From contig JAKSRR010000002.1 in NCBI GenBank assembly GCA_024403455.1, positions 83,578-147,577 of the forward strand: a DNA stretch of 64,000 nucleotides, given 5' to 3'. The DNA comes from Lachnospiraceae bacterium (lineage in GTDB: Bacteria; Bacillota; Clostridia; Lachnospirales; Lachnospiraceae). The stretch's first letter is position 1. Each line of letters begins with the position of its first letter. Both the position numbers and the translations under genes were made by a program. Shown here in pieces: positions 53,075 through 60,863 of the stretch. The notes beneath the pieces were generated by a model, which was given only the letters and a program-made list of their open reading frames with translations, was not told the origin of the DNA and made no database searches.

Positions 53075-53860
53075 TTAGATTACATGCTTTTCCTTTAACT
53101 TGCCAATGATGTAAGCTGTTCCTTCATCGGGAGAATCAGGAGTAACCTTCTCACCAGCACCCTTACGTACCTTATCAGAAGCCTTAGCGATCTTGGTAGG
53201 AGAACCGTTAAGACCAAGGTTGCAGTCTTCAACATCCTTAAGATCTGCACGTCCCCAGGTAGTAATCTCAGCTGCACATGCAGTCTTGATTCCACCAGGA
53301 GTCATGTATCTAGGAGCTCCAAGCTCGGAAAGAGCGGTTACAAGGCAAGGCATCTTAGCAGTAAGCATGTGATATCTATCATCATACTGACGCTTAACAG
53401 TTACGGTATCTCCATCAACAGCGATTTCCTGCGCATAGGAAATTACAGGGATACCAAGGTGCTCAGCGATCTGAGGACCAACCTGTGCGGTATCACCATC
53501 GATAGCCTGACGACCAGTGATGATGAGATCATAATCGATGTTTCTAAGTGCACCAGCAAGAGTGGTAGAGGTAGCCCAAGTATCAGCACCACCAAGTACT
53601 CTATCGGTTACAAGAACGCCCTTATCAGCGCCCATTGCGATCGCTTCACGAAGAACGTCTGCAGCCTTGGGAAGACCCATGGTAAGAACAGTAACTTCTG
53701 CGCCGGTAGCATCCTTAATCTTAAGAGCAGCTTCCAAACCAGCCTTGTCATCAGGGTTCATAATAGCAAGCATTGCGCCACGGTCTAAGGTTCCATCAGG
53801 ATTGAACTTAACGCCACCCTTTGTATCAGGAACCTGCTTAATACAAACAACAATTTTCAT
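53075..53860 (-). CDS. etfB: Electron transfer flavoprotein beta subunit
   Basis: The 261-residue protein begins KIVVCIKQVPDTKGGVKFNPDGTLDRGAMLAIMNPDDKAGLEAAL, the standard EtfB opening, followed by VTVLTMGLPKAADVLREAIAMGADKGVLVTDRVLGGADTWATS and DLIITGRQAIDGDTAQVGPQIAEHL, which form the second flavin or AMP site. The C-terminus, GEKVTPDSPDEGTAYIIGKLKEKHVI, is that of the bifurcating clostridial type. It pairs with EtfA and Bcd. Spacing of 26 bp to etfA and 23 bp from bcd indicates one transcript. ATG is preceded by AAAGGAGAAAATACA. Confidence 0.95.
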   Translation of the reverse strand: MKIVVCIKQVPDTKGGVKFNPDGTLDRGAMLAIMNPDDKAGLEAALKIKDATGAEVTVLTMGLPKAADVLREAIAMGADKGVLVTDRVLGGADTWATSTTLAGALRNIDYDLIITGRQAIDGDTAQVGPQIAEHLGIPVISYAQEIAVDGDTVTVKRQYDDRYHMLTAKMPCLVTALSELGAPRYMTPGGIKTACAAEITTWGRADLKDVEDCNLGLNGSPTKIAKASDKVRKGAGEKVTPDSPDEGTAYIIGKLKEKHVI

Positions 53861-53883
53861 TGTATTTTCTCCTTTTCCTAAAA

Positions 53884-55050
53884 TTACTTAAGCAGTGCTG
53901 CAGAGATAACCATACGCTGTACTTCGGAAGTACCTTCGTAGATCTCGGTAATCTTTGCATCACGCATCATACGCTCAACATCGTACTCCTTGATGAAACC
54001 GTAACCACCGTGAAGCTGTACGCACTTAGTGGTAACTTCCATAGCGATTTCTGCTGCGCAAAGCTTAGCCATTGCAGCTTCTACAGAGTAAGAGGTCTTA
54101 GGATTCTTGGTGAATTCATCCTTCTTGCAAGCAGCCTTATAAACCATCATCTTAGCGCACTCAACCTTGGTTGCAAGGTCAGCAAGTACGAACTGGGTGT
54201 TCTGGAACTGTGCGATTGCACGGCCGAACTGCTTTCTTTCCTTAACGTAGTTAATAGTAGTCTCAAGAGCACCTTCTGCAAGACCAAGAGCCTGTGCAGC
54301 GATACCGATACGACCACCATCAAGGGTGTGCATAGCGATTGCGAAGCCCTTACCCTGCTGTCCAAGTAAGTTCTCCTTAGGAATACGGCAATCAGTAAAG
54401 ATAAGTTCATAGGTAGAAGATGCGCAGATACCCATCTTGTTCTCCTTGGTACCGAAGGTAAATCCAGGAGTTCCTTTCTCTACGATGAATGCAGAGATTT
54501 CTTTCATTACTTTGCCACGCTTTTCAACCTTACCGGTTACAGCGATTACGATATAAACATCAGCTTCCTTACCATTGGTGATGAAGCACTTGGATCCGTT
54601 AAGAACCCACTCGTCACCATCAAGAACAGCCTTGGTCTGCTGACCCTGTGCATCGGTACCAGCGCCAGGCTCGGTAAGACCGAAAGCACCAAGCTTCTCA
54701 CCCTTTGCTAAGGGTACTGCGTACTTCTGCTTCTGCTCTTCAGTACCGTAGGTCATAATAGGATCTACGCAAAGAGAGGTATGTGCAGATACGATAACAC
54801 CGGTAGTACCGCAAACCTTAGAAAGCTCTTCTACACACATAGCGTAGGTTAAGATATCACAACCCTGTCCGCCATACTCCTTGGGTACAGGAATTCCGAG
54901 GAAACCATACTTTGCAAGCTTATCAACAGTCTCTCTAGGGAATCTGTGATTTTCGTCAATTTCCTGTGCAAGAGGCTTAACTTCGTTCTCGGAGAAATCC
55001 TTGAACAGCTGTCTGGCCATCTCATGTTCTTTGTCTAAATTGAAATCCAT
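53884..55050 (-). CDS. bcd: Butyryl-CoA dehydrogenase (short-chain acyl-CoA dehydrogenase)
   Basis: The 388-residue acyl-CoA dehydrogenase has FGLTEPGAGTDA near 128-139 and WVLNGSKCFITNG (FAD and substrate binding), MGICASSTYELIF, RKQFGRAIAQFQNTQF and a final ITEIYEGTSEVQRMVIS, where Glu372 is the likely catalytic base. It reduces crotonyl-CoA to butyryl-CoA, coupled through EtfAB to ferredoxin reduction. ATG 55050 follows AAAGGAGTTAAATTATC. The 155-bp spacer upstream, toward hbd, holds a structured element. It is typical in length and motifs, with nothing missing. Confidence 0.95.
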   Translation of the reverse strand: MDFNLDKEHEMARQLFKDFSENEVKPLAQEIDENHRFPRETVDKLAKYGFLGIPVPKEYGGQGCDILTYAMCVEELSKVCGTTGVIVSAHTSLCVDPIMTYGTEEQKQKYAVPLAKGEKLGAFGLTEPGAGTDAQGQQTKAVLDGDEWVLNGSKCFITNGKEADVYIVIAVTGKVEKRGKVMKEISAFIVEKGTPGFTFGTKENKMGICASSTYELIFTDCRIPKENLLGQQGKGFAIAMHTLDGGRIGIAAQALGLAEGALETTINYVKERKQFGRAIAQFQNTQFVLADLATKVECAKMMVYKAACKKDEFTKNPKTSYSVEAAMAKLCAAEIAMEVTTKCVQLHGGYGFIKEYDVERMMRDAKITEIYEGTSEVQRMVISAALLK

Positions 55051-55089
55051 GATAATTTAACTCCTTTGTATATTTTTTGAGCTACAACC

Positions 55090-55177
55090 CTCACCAGGGA
55101 CGGTCCTTTTGAGCAGTAGAGCGTCCCTTTGATGCAGGGAATGTCCCTCTGAGCACACCATTCGCTCCCTAGGTGAG
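55090..55177. repeat. Structured spacer between hbd and bcd with three related hairpins inside an outer stem
   Basis: An outer stem is formed by CTCACCAGGGA (55090-55100) and TCCCTAGGTGAG (55166-55177), with one bulged base. Inside are three diverged copies of a unit with GGGAC or its complement followed by CTxxGxGCA: around 55096-55116, 55121-55136 and 55138-55155. Two can fold as short hairpins such as GGGA-ATG-TCCC. The result resembles a multi-branched RNA in the operon transcript. It may affect mRNA stability or segmental expression, or be a small inserted repeat. No T-run follows it. Confidence 0.5.
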
Positions 55178-55205
55178 TTTCGTAAGCTCTTATTAATTTA
55201 GTAAA

Positions 55206-56078
55206 TTACTGTGCATCGATAGGGGTCTTGGTACGATCTGCATTGTAGATGTAGAAGCCCTTACCAGTCTTGCAGCCAAGGTTACCGCCACGAACCATCT
55301 TTCTAAGAAGAGGGCAAGCACGATACTTGGAATCACCAGTCTCATTGTAAAGAACATCCATGATTGCGAGGCAGATATCAAGACCTACATAATCGCCAAG
55401 CTCTAAGGGTCCCATAGGATGGTTAGCACCAAGCTTCATAGCGCTGTCGATACCAGCGATATCAGATACACCTTCCATCTTAATGAAAGCTGCTTCGTTG
55501 ATCATAGGAATAAGAATTCTGTTTACTACGAAACCTGCTGCTTCGTTAACCTGTACAGGAGTCTTGCCGATTTCTTCAGAAATCTTCTTGATAGTAGCAA
55601 CAGTCTCATCAGGAGTATTAACACCTGCGATAACTTCGATAAGCTTCATTCTATCAGCAGGATTGAAGAAGTGCATACCTACTAAAGGACGGTTTACACC
55701 CTTACCAATCTCAGTGATGGAAAGAGAAGAAGTATTGGAAGCGAATACACACTCAGGCTTGCAGATTGCGTCAAGCTCCTTGAAAGTGGTCTGCTTAACT
55801 TCCATGTTCTCGAATGCTGCTTCTACGATAAGATCGCAATCAGCACAGAGATCTTCCTTAAGACCTGCAGTGATGGAATTCATGATTCCGTCAACCTGCT
55901 CCTGGGTCATCTTTCCTTTTTCAACAAGCTTTGCATAACCTTTAGCAATCTTGTCCTTACCGCCGTCTGCCCACTCCTGCTTAATATCGCAGAGAGCTAC
56001 AGTATAGCCATCAACCATTGCAAATGCCTTTGCAATACCCTGGCCCATAGTACCGGCACCAATTACACCAACCTTCAT
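55206..56078 (-). CDS. hbd: 3-hydroxybutyryl-CoA dehydrogenase
   Basis: The 290-residue enzyme begins KVGVIGAGTMGQGIAKAFAM with the GxGxxG NAD-binding loop (7-12) and acidic DIK after strand 2. FASNTSSLSITEI and VGMHFFNPADRMKLIEVI carry the Ser and the catalytic His near 139, and ETVATIKKISEEIGKTPVQVNEAAGFVVNRIL contains the Glu partner and Asn. Length and C-terminal domain are normal. It oxidises or forms (S)-3-hydroxybutyryl-CoA from acetoacetyl-CoA. ATG follows AGGAGGATATAAAA. The 353-bp spacer toward crt is unusual for an operon. Confidence 0.95.
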   Translation of the reverse strand: MKVGVIGAGTMGQGIAKAFAMVDGYTVALCDIKQEWADGGKDKIAKGYAKLVEKGKMTQEQVDGIMNSITAGLKEDLCADCDLIVEAAFENMEVKQTTFKELDAICKPECVFASNTSSLSITEIGKGVNRPLVGMHFFNPADRMKLIEVIAGVNTPDETVATIKKISEEIGKTPVQVNEAAGFVVNRILIPMINEAAFIKMEGVSDIAGIDSAMKLGANHPMGPLELGDYVGLDICLAIMDVLYNETGDSKYRACPLLRKMVRGGNLGCKTGKGFYIYNADRTKTPIDAQ

Positions 56079-56431
56079 TTTTATATCCTCCTAAAAAATT
56101 ATTTTTATTCTTTCAATCGAACGCGTATGTGCAGATAAGTCATATATACACTACCGAATCCATATAAGGTTCTTTGCTCAAAGAGAATATTCGCACGAGC
56201 CTTATATGGATTCGTTGCTTATTCTCTTTAATATAATTCGCAAAGTATATACAGAATGCGTGCAAAATGTTTTGCACCGTGCGAATATTCTTTTCTGAGC
56301 TAAGGTGCAATCATTTTGCACGCACTACTCTATCATTCGCACACTTTCACTAAATCATGTTCTACATGCATCATTCTCAAGCAACGATGTAATATCAGAT
56401 CCACCTGCATCGCTCTCAGATAACGATGATA
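56079..56431. repeat. crt-hbd spacer with nested inverted repeats and a direct repeat
   Basis: This 353-bp spacer has no plausible gene but many exact symmetries. CGAATCCATATAAGG (56155-56169) is inverted at 56200-56214. The loop between them contains TCTTTG-CT-CAAAGA (56171-56184). AGAATATTCGCACG (56184-56197) is inverted at 56278-56291. GTGCAAAA-TG-TTTTGCAC spans 56260-56277, and TGCGTGCAAAATG (56257-56269) is inverted at 56312-56324. Near crt, an imperfect direct repeat of about 32 bp occurs at 56367-56398 and 56406-56438, the second copy overlapping the crt stop. The stems compete, so alternative RNA folds are possible. A decayed MITE-like insertion is the other explanation. Confidence 0.7.
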
Positions 56432-57262
56432 TTAGCAGTTCTTGAAAGGAACAACCTTTAACTTCTTTTCCTTGTCCTTCTCTAAGAAGTTGCCCATACC
56501 AGCCTTCTGGTCTTCGGTCTCGAAGCAGTCACCGAAAAGCTTCTCTTCGATTACGATTGCCTGATCCATATCTACCTGAAGACCATCGTTGATTGCCTTC
56601 TTGCAGTTACGTACAGCAATAGGTGCCTGCTGTGCGATGCCAGCTGCCATCTTATTTGCTGCTGCCATAAGTGCATCCTTAGCGGAGGTAACAACTTCAC
56701 CAGCTTCATTAACTTCAGCAGAGATTACCTGATTTACAAGACCGATTCTGTATGCTTCCGCAGCCTTGATGTTTCTTGCAGTATAGATTAACTGCTTAGC
56801 CATACCAGGGCTTACAAGACGAGCCAGTCTCTGGGTACCACCAAATCCAGGGGTAATTCCAAGACCAACTTCAGGCTGACCAAATACTGCATTATCAGAG
56901 CAGATTCTGATATCACAGCTCATGGAAATTTCGCATCCACCGCCAAGTGCAAAACCGTTAACAGCTGCAATCACAGGGATAGGGAAAGTCTCAAGCTTTC
57001 TGAATACGTCGTTACCCTTCTTACCAAAAGCTTCACCTTCTGCCTTGGTTAAGGTGCTCATCTCTCCGATATCAGCACCAGCAACGAAAGACTTCTCGCC
57101 TGCGCCGGTAAGAATTAAGCAGCGAACAGTGCTTAAATCTACTGCATCAAGAGTAGCGGAAAGTTCATCAAGAACCTGGCTATTTAATGCATTTAATGCC
57201 TTCTCACGATTAATGGTAATGGTACCAACTGCACCATTTACTTCGTATAAAATGAAATCCAT
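56432..57262 (-). CDS. crt: 3-hydroxybutyryl-CoA dehydratase (crotonase)
   Basis: A 276-residue enoyl-CoA hydratase-family protein. AGEKSFVAGADIGEMSTL forms the oxyanion hole region, and NGFALGGGCEISMSCDIRICSDNAVFGQPEVGLGITPGFGGTQRLARLV holds the two catalytic Glu residues (in GGCE and QPEVGLG). It dehydrates 3-hydroxybutyryl-CoA to crotonyl-CoA. It is about 15 residues longer than typical Crt, owing to an insert SAEVNEAGEVVTSAKDAL near residue 190 and an extended, Lys-rich C-terminus. ATG 57262 follows AGAGGAGTAAAAGA. A terminator-like hairpin lies upstream, between it and thl. Confidence 0.93.
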   Translation of the reverse strand: MDFILYEVNGAVGTITINREKALNALNSQVLDELSATLDAVDLSTVRCLILTGAGEKSFVAGADIGEMSTLTKAEGEAFGKKGNDVFRKLETFPIPVIAAVNGFALGGGCEISMSCDIRICSDNAVFGQPEVGLGITPGFGGTQRLARLVSPGMAKQLIYTARNIKAAEAYRIGLVNQVISAEVNEAGEVVTSAKDALMAAANKMAAGIAQQAPIAVRNCKKAINDGLQVDMDQAIVIEEKLFGDCFETEDQKAGMGNFLEKDKEKKLKVVPFKNC

Positions 57263-57301
57263 TCTTTTACTCCTCTACTATTTCTTAACGTGCTTTTTTA
57301 C

Positions 57302-57333
57302 GCACAAAACCGGGAAGTCCGAAAACTTCCCGG
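57302..57333 (-). terminator. Terminator or attenuator between thl and crt
   Basis: On the minus strand CCGGGAAGT (57333-57325) pairs with ACTTCCCGG (57318-57310) across a 6-nt loop and is followed by TTTTGTGCG. The stem is strong and G/C-rich with a short T-run, so partial termination after thl is likely. It would leave thl more expressed than the downstream genes. It might instead protect the 3' end of a processed thl mRNA. Confidence 0.6.
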
Positions 57334-57349
57334 CAAAAGCAGTTCTAAA

Positions 57350-58537
57350 TTAATCTCTGGAAACGATGGTTGCACAACCCATACCACCACCGATGCAAAG
57401 GGTTGCAAGACCCTTCTTAGCGTCTCTTCTAACCATTTCGTGAAGAAGAGTAACAAGGATACGGCATCCGGAAGCACCTACAGGGTGACCAAGTGCGATT
57501 GCACCACCGTTTACGTTAACCTTGCTCATATCGAATGCAAGATCCTTTGCTACTGCTAAGGACTGTGCAGCGAATGCTTCGTTAGCTTCAATAAGATCCA
57601 TATCAGCTACGGTAAGACCAGCCTTAGCCATTGCCTTCTTGGTTGCAGGAACAGGACCAACACCCATGATGGAAGGATCGCATCCACCAAGTGCACCAGC
57701 TACGAAGGTAGCCATAGGGGTGATACCAAGTTCTTTTGCCTTGGACTCGCTCATTACTACAACTGCAGCTGCACCATCGTTGATACCAGATGCGTTACCA
57801 GCGGTAACTACGCCGCCTTCCTTCTTACCGGAGCAGCACTTAAGGCCTGCAAGGCTTTCAGCGGTAACACCAGCACGAGGACCTTCATCGGTAACGAAAT
57901 CAACAACTTCCTTCTTAACCTTTACAGGAACAGGAACGATTTCATCAGCGAATACATTGTTCTTCATAGCTACTTCGCACTTCTGCTGAGAAGATGCTGC
58001 AAATGCATCAAGTTCTTCTCTAGTAAGACCCCACTGCTCAGCTACGTTCTCAGCGGTGATCATCATGTGATACTGGTTGAATGCATCCCAAAGAGCATCG
58101 TTAACCATGGTATCTACTAAAGTGCCATTGTTCATTCTATAACCGAAACGTCCGTTCATCATAGCGTAAGGAGCCATGGACATGTTTTCCATACCACCAG
58201 CTACAACGATGTCTGCATCGCCAGCTTTAATCATCTGCGCTGCCATGTTTACGCAGTTCAGACCAGAACCACATACTACGTTAACGGTAACTGCAGGAGT
58301 CTCTACAGGAAGACCTGCTTTGATGGAAGCCTGACGAGCAACGTTCTGTCCAAGACCAGCCTGGATAACGCAACCCATGTATACGTGATCAACCATCTCA
58401 GGAGCAACATTTGCTCTCTTTAATGCTTCCTTGATTACGATGGAACCAAGTACGGGAGCGGGAGTAGAACTTAAAGCTCCACCCATCTTACCGATAGCAG
58501 TACGACAAGCGCTTGCGATTACAACTTTTTCTGACAT
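57350..58537 (-). CDS. thl: Acetyl-CoA C-acetyltransferase (thiolase)
   Basis: The 395-residue thiolase has [16 protein letters not shown] with the nucleophilic Cys89, [39 protein letters not shown] with the catalytic His, and [12 protein letters not shown] with the second Cys near the C-terminus. It condenses two acetyl-CoA molecules to acetoacetyl-CoA, the first step of butyrate formation. ATG 58537 has an excellent GAGGAGGACATAAAA upstream. No clear promoter separates it from hpf, so it is probably transcribed partly from the hpf side. It begins the thl-crt-hbd-bcd-etfBA order. Confidence 0.95.
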   Translation of the reverse strand: MSEKVVIASACRTAIGKMGGALSSTPAPVLGSIVIKEALKRANVAPEMVDHVYMGCVIQAGLGQNVARQASIKAGLPVETPAVTVNVVCGSGLNCVNMAAQMIKAGDADIVVAGGMENMSMAPYAMMNGRFGYRMNNGTLVDTMVNDALWDAFNQYHMMITAENVAEQWGLTREELDAFAASSQQKCEVAMKNNVFADEIVPVPVKVKKEVVDFVTDEGPRAGVTAESLAGLKCCSGKKEGGVVTAGNASGINDGAAAVVVMSESKAKELGITPMATFVAGALGGCDPSIMGVGPVPATKKAMAKAGLTVADMDLIEANEAFAAQSLAVAKDLAFDMSKVNVNGGAIALGHPVGASGCRILVTLLHEMVRRDAKKGLATLCIGGGMGCATIVSRD

Positions 58538-58569
58538 TTTTTATGTCCTCCTCAAAAATATTGATTATT

Positions 58570-58603
58570 TCATTAAATGGCAGGGTCTATAAGGCCCTGC
58601 CAT
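58570..58603 (-). terminator. Weak terminator-like hairpin after hpf
   Basis: ATGGCAGGG (58603-58595 on the minus strand) pairs with CCCTGCCAT (58585-58577) across a 9-nt loop, followed by the T-poor TTTAATG. It lies 9 bp after the hpf stop. The stem is good but the tail is poor, so read-through into thl seems likely. Confidence 0.45.
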
Positions 58604-58611
58604 TAAGGTTC

Positions 58612-59136
58612 TTATACTTCGGGCTCAATGAGACCGTAGGTGTTGCCCTTACGCTTATAAACAACATTTACCTGATCGGTTTCTGCGTTCATAAATACGT
58701 AGAAGCTGTGACCAAGAAGCTCCATCTGTACGCATGCATCTTCAGGATACATAGGCTTAATATCAAACTTCTTGGAACGGATAATCTTAATATCCTCTTC
58801 ATCCATGAAATCTTTCTCAAGATACTCCTGCTTGAAGCTTTCTACAGCATTCTTATCAGCAATCTTACTCTTGTACTTCTTGAGCTGTCTTTCAATGATT
58901 TCCTCTACTAAATCGATGGAAACATACATATCGTTAGAGGTTTCCTCAGAACGAATAATGTTGCCCTTAACAGGAATCGTAACTTCAATCTTCTGACGAT
59001 CCTTCTCTACACTTAACGTAACATGTGCAACCGTCTCCGGTGCAAAATACTTCTCTAGCTTGCCAATCTTCTCCTCAACGGCAGTTCTTAACCCCTCTGT
59101 AACATCGATGTTCTTGCCAACAATTTTAAATTCCAT
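58612..59136 (-). CDS. hpf: Ribosome hibernation-promoting factor, long form
   Basis: The 174-residue protein has the S30AE/YfiA N-domain (EFKIVGKNIDVTEGLRTAVEEKIGKLEKYF, then VHVTLSVEKDRQKIEVTIPVKGNIIRSEE) and the C-terminal dimerisation domain of long HPF (IIRSKKFDIKPMYPEDACVQMELLGHSFYVFMNAETDQVNVVYKRKGNTYGLI). It silences ribosomes as 100S dimers in slow growth. ATG 59136 is nine bases after AAAGGG. Other in-frame starts upstream lack this spacing. A sigma-A promoter with extended -10 lies at 59197-59225. It precedes the butyrate genes. Confidence 0.93.
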   Translation of the reverse strand: MEFKIVGKNIDVTEGLRTAVEEKIGKLEKYFAPETVAHVTLSVEKDRQKIEVTIPVKGNIIRSEETSNDMYVSIDLVEEIIERQLKKYKSKIADKNAVESFKQEYLEKDFMDEEDIKIIRSKKFDIKPMYPEDACVQMELLGHSFYVFMNAETDQVNVVYKRKGNTYGLIEPEV

Positions 59137-59196
59137 AGCAATCATCCCTTTCTCTATTAGATTACGAGACGAAAAAGCGGAGAGTCTCGCTATGTC

Positions 59197-59225
59197 ATTA
59201 TACCAAAATAGGGTCGTCTTCGCAA
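59197..59225 (-). promoter_or_regulatory. Sigma-A promoter of hpf with extended -10
   Basis: On the minus strand TTGCGA (59225-59220), a 17-bp spacer ending in TGG, and TATAAT (59202-59197) form a strong promoter. The leader to the hpf start is about 55 nt. The extended TGn upstream of a perfect -10 makes it the best housekeeping promoter in the right half of the window. Confidence 0.75.
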
Positions 59226-59430
59226 CCAAAGAACCAGCCGAAAAGTCCGAATTTATGGGCATTCCAAGTTATGTAACCCGTTGTAATTTTTTTGTAATTT
59301 TTTGTCTTTTTTGCTTGTTTTATACACGTTCACGTTGTAAAATTGGATTAAGTAGTATGTCCATGTTTTGGATTTATTATTTCTATAATTAAAGTGATTT
59401 AGCATGTGACCTAACATTTGCTATGTGGAT

Positions 59431-59450
59431 CTGTCGTAAGGATGCGACAG
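59431..59450 (+). promoter_or_regulatory. CsrA-site-like leader hairpin
   Basis: CTGTCG-TAAGGATG-CGACAG forms a perfect 6-bp stem whose loop holds AAGGATG, close to the CsrA consensus ACARGGAUG with GGA exposed in the loop. It lies 38 nt before the start codon of the FliD-like gene, whose own Shine-Dalgarno (AAAGGAGGGG) supplies a second GGA. CsrA represses flagellin translation through such paired sites in Firmicutes. No csrA gene is in the window. Confidence 0.5.
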
Positions 59451-59488
59451 GTAGCAGATGCCCAATCAAGGAAGAAAGGAGGGGTACC

Positions 59489-60805
59489 ATGGCTTCGCTT
59501 CATAATACAGCTATACACAATGTATACGATTACTATCGCCAGGCTTTTGCGCCCCACTCTTCCAACAAAAAAGAGCGGGATCAAAAGGTTACTTCTAAGG
59601 GCGACAGTAAAGGAATCTATTCTCAGATTCGTTCTATTGATAAAGAATCCCCTGTTTTTATCATGAATTATTCCAAGGACATTCGCGCCTTTTCTGTTCA
59701 TATGAAGGAAAGTGCGTTGAAGTTCCGTTCTAATATTGCTGACCTTGGTGGCTTAGACCAGGAGGATATGTTTGGTAAAAAGTCCATCTTCTCCTCCGAT
59801 GACTCCATTGCCGATGCAAAATATTACAGGGATGCTTCTCCTTCCGAGGAAGAAGACAGCCTGGAACTGATTGTTAAGAATCTGGCACAGCCCCAGAAGA
59901 ATCAGGGCTCCTTCCTGCCCAGCTACGATATTGGTGTTCCTCCTGGAGCCTACTCCTTCGATGTCACCAACAGCGTATCGAACTACGAATTACAATTTAC
60001 CGTTTCTGAAACGGATACAAATATCAATATCCAGAACCGTCTGGCCAGACTTATTAATAACTCTGGTATCGGTATCACAGCCTCTGTGGAGGAAGACGGC
60101 GCAGGCAACTCTGCTCTGTCCCTAACCAGCAATACCACTGGTTATAATGATGGCAAGAACCCATTTGAAATCAGTGACGAAGATACCAGTCAGCAAGGCG
60201 GTATTGTAGACTTCTTTGGCATCCGTGATATTACGCAGCCGGCTAGCTGGGCTACCTATTCCGTTAATGGCGTAGAAAAGCAGTCTCCCACCAACGATAT
60301 TGTGGAGCAGCAAAAGTATGCCATCAAATTAAAAAAGGCGGCACCAGATACCACCGTTACTATGGAGACCAAGCCTGATTATGAGTCTCTGTCCGAAAAT
60401 ATCAAAGGCTTAGCCTCTTCCTATAATGATTTTGTAAAAGCAGTATCCGAGTATCTGGTAAAGCAGCCCCGTACTACTCTTTTGGTAGGAAGCATGAAGC
60501 AGATGACTTCTTCCTACGCATCCCAGATGGCTCATTTTGGTATGAAGCAAAATGGGGATGGAATGATTGAGATTGATGAGGCAAAGCTTACAGAAGGTCT
60601 TTCCTCAGAAGATGCTGGTGATACCCTGCAGTCCTTAAAGGATTTCACAAGGACAGCGTTAACAAAGGCATCACAGGTACAGTTAGATCCCATGAACTAT
60701 GTGGATAAGAAAATTGTAGCTTATAAGAACCCCTTGAAGGAGCATTTTTCCAATCCATACCTGACAAGTTCTTACTCGGGACTGATGTTTAATTCGTATA
60801 TGTAG
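59489..60805 (+). CDS. FliD-like flagellar filament-cap/hook-associated protein
   Basis: The 438-residue protein ends with FSNPYLTSSYSGLMFNSYM, a hydrophobic terminal block resembling FliD-type proteins of Lachnospiraceae. It has a mid-region (LQFTVSETDTNINIQNRLARLINNSGIGITASVEED, LSLTSNTTGYND) like the flagellin-hook and FliD domains, and helical segments SLSENIKGLASSYNDFVKAVSEYL. It lacks the usual 600-or-more residue length and the canonical FliD N-terminus, so it may be a diverged or accessory cap protein. ATG 59489 is six bases after AAAGGAGGGG. An in-frame ATG 66 bases earlier would include the leader hairpin and is less likely. It is convergent with the MBOAT gene and divergent from hpf. 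Confidence 0.6.
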   Translation: MASLHNTAIHNVYDYYRQAFAPHSSNKKERDQKVTSKGDSKGIYSQIRSIDKESPVFIMNYSKDIRAFSVHMKESALKFRSNIADLGGLDQEDMFGKKSIFSSDDSIADAKYYRDASPSEEEDSLELIVKNLAQPQKNQGSFLPSYDIGVPPGAYSFDVTNSVSNYELQFTVSETDTNINIQNRLARLINNSGIGITASVEEDGAGNSALSLTSNTTGYNDGKNPFEISDEDTSQQGGIVDFFGIRDITQPASWATYSVNGVEKQSPTNDIVEQQKYAIKLKKAAPDTTVTMETKPDYESLSENIKGLASSYNDFVKAVSEYLVKQPRTTLLVGSMKQMTSSYASQMAHFGMKQNGDGMIEIDEAKLTEGLSSEDAGDTLQSLKDFTRTALTKASQVQLDPMNYVDKKIVAYKNPLKEHFSNPYLTSSYSGLMFNSYM

Positions 60806-60863
60806 CCAAGCAGAAACATACCTGGCGTTATACAGACGGACTTCTTTGTGGCGCAAGCCTCCG

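Larger units (their letters stand above)
59137..59488. other. Divergent control region between hpf and the fliD-like gene
   Basis: This 352-bp region contains the hpf promoter (59197-59225, minus) and, on the plus strand, the leader hairpin of the flagellar gene (59431-59450). A T-rich run at 59282-59325 and an isolated TATAAT at 59384-59389 (plus) could serve the flagellar gene, but no fitting -35 or sigma-28 boxes are seen. No gene is supported inside it. Confidence 0.55.
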
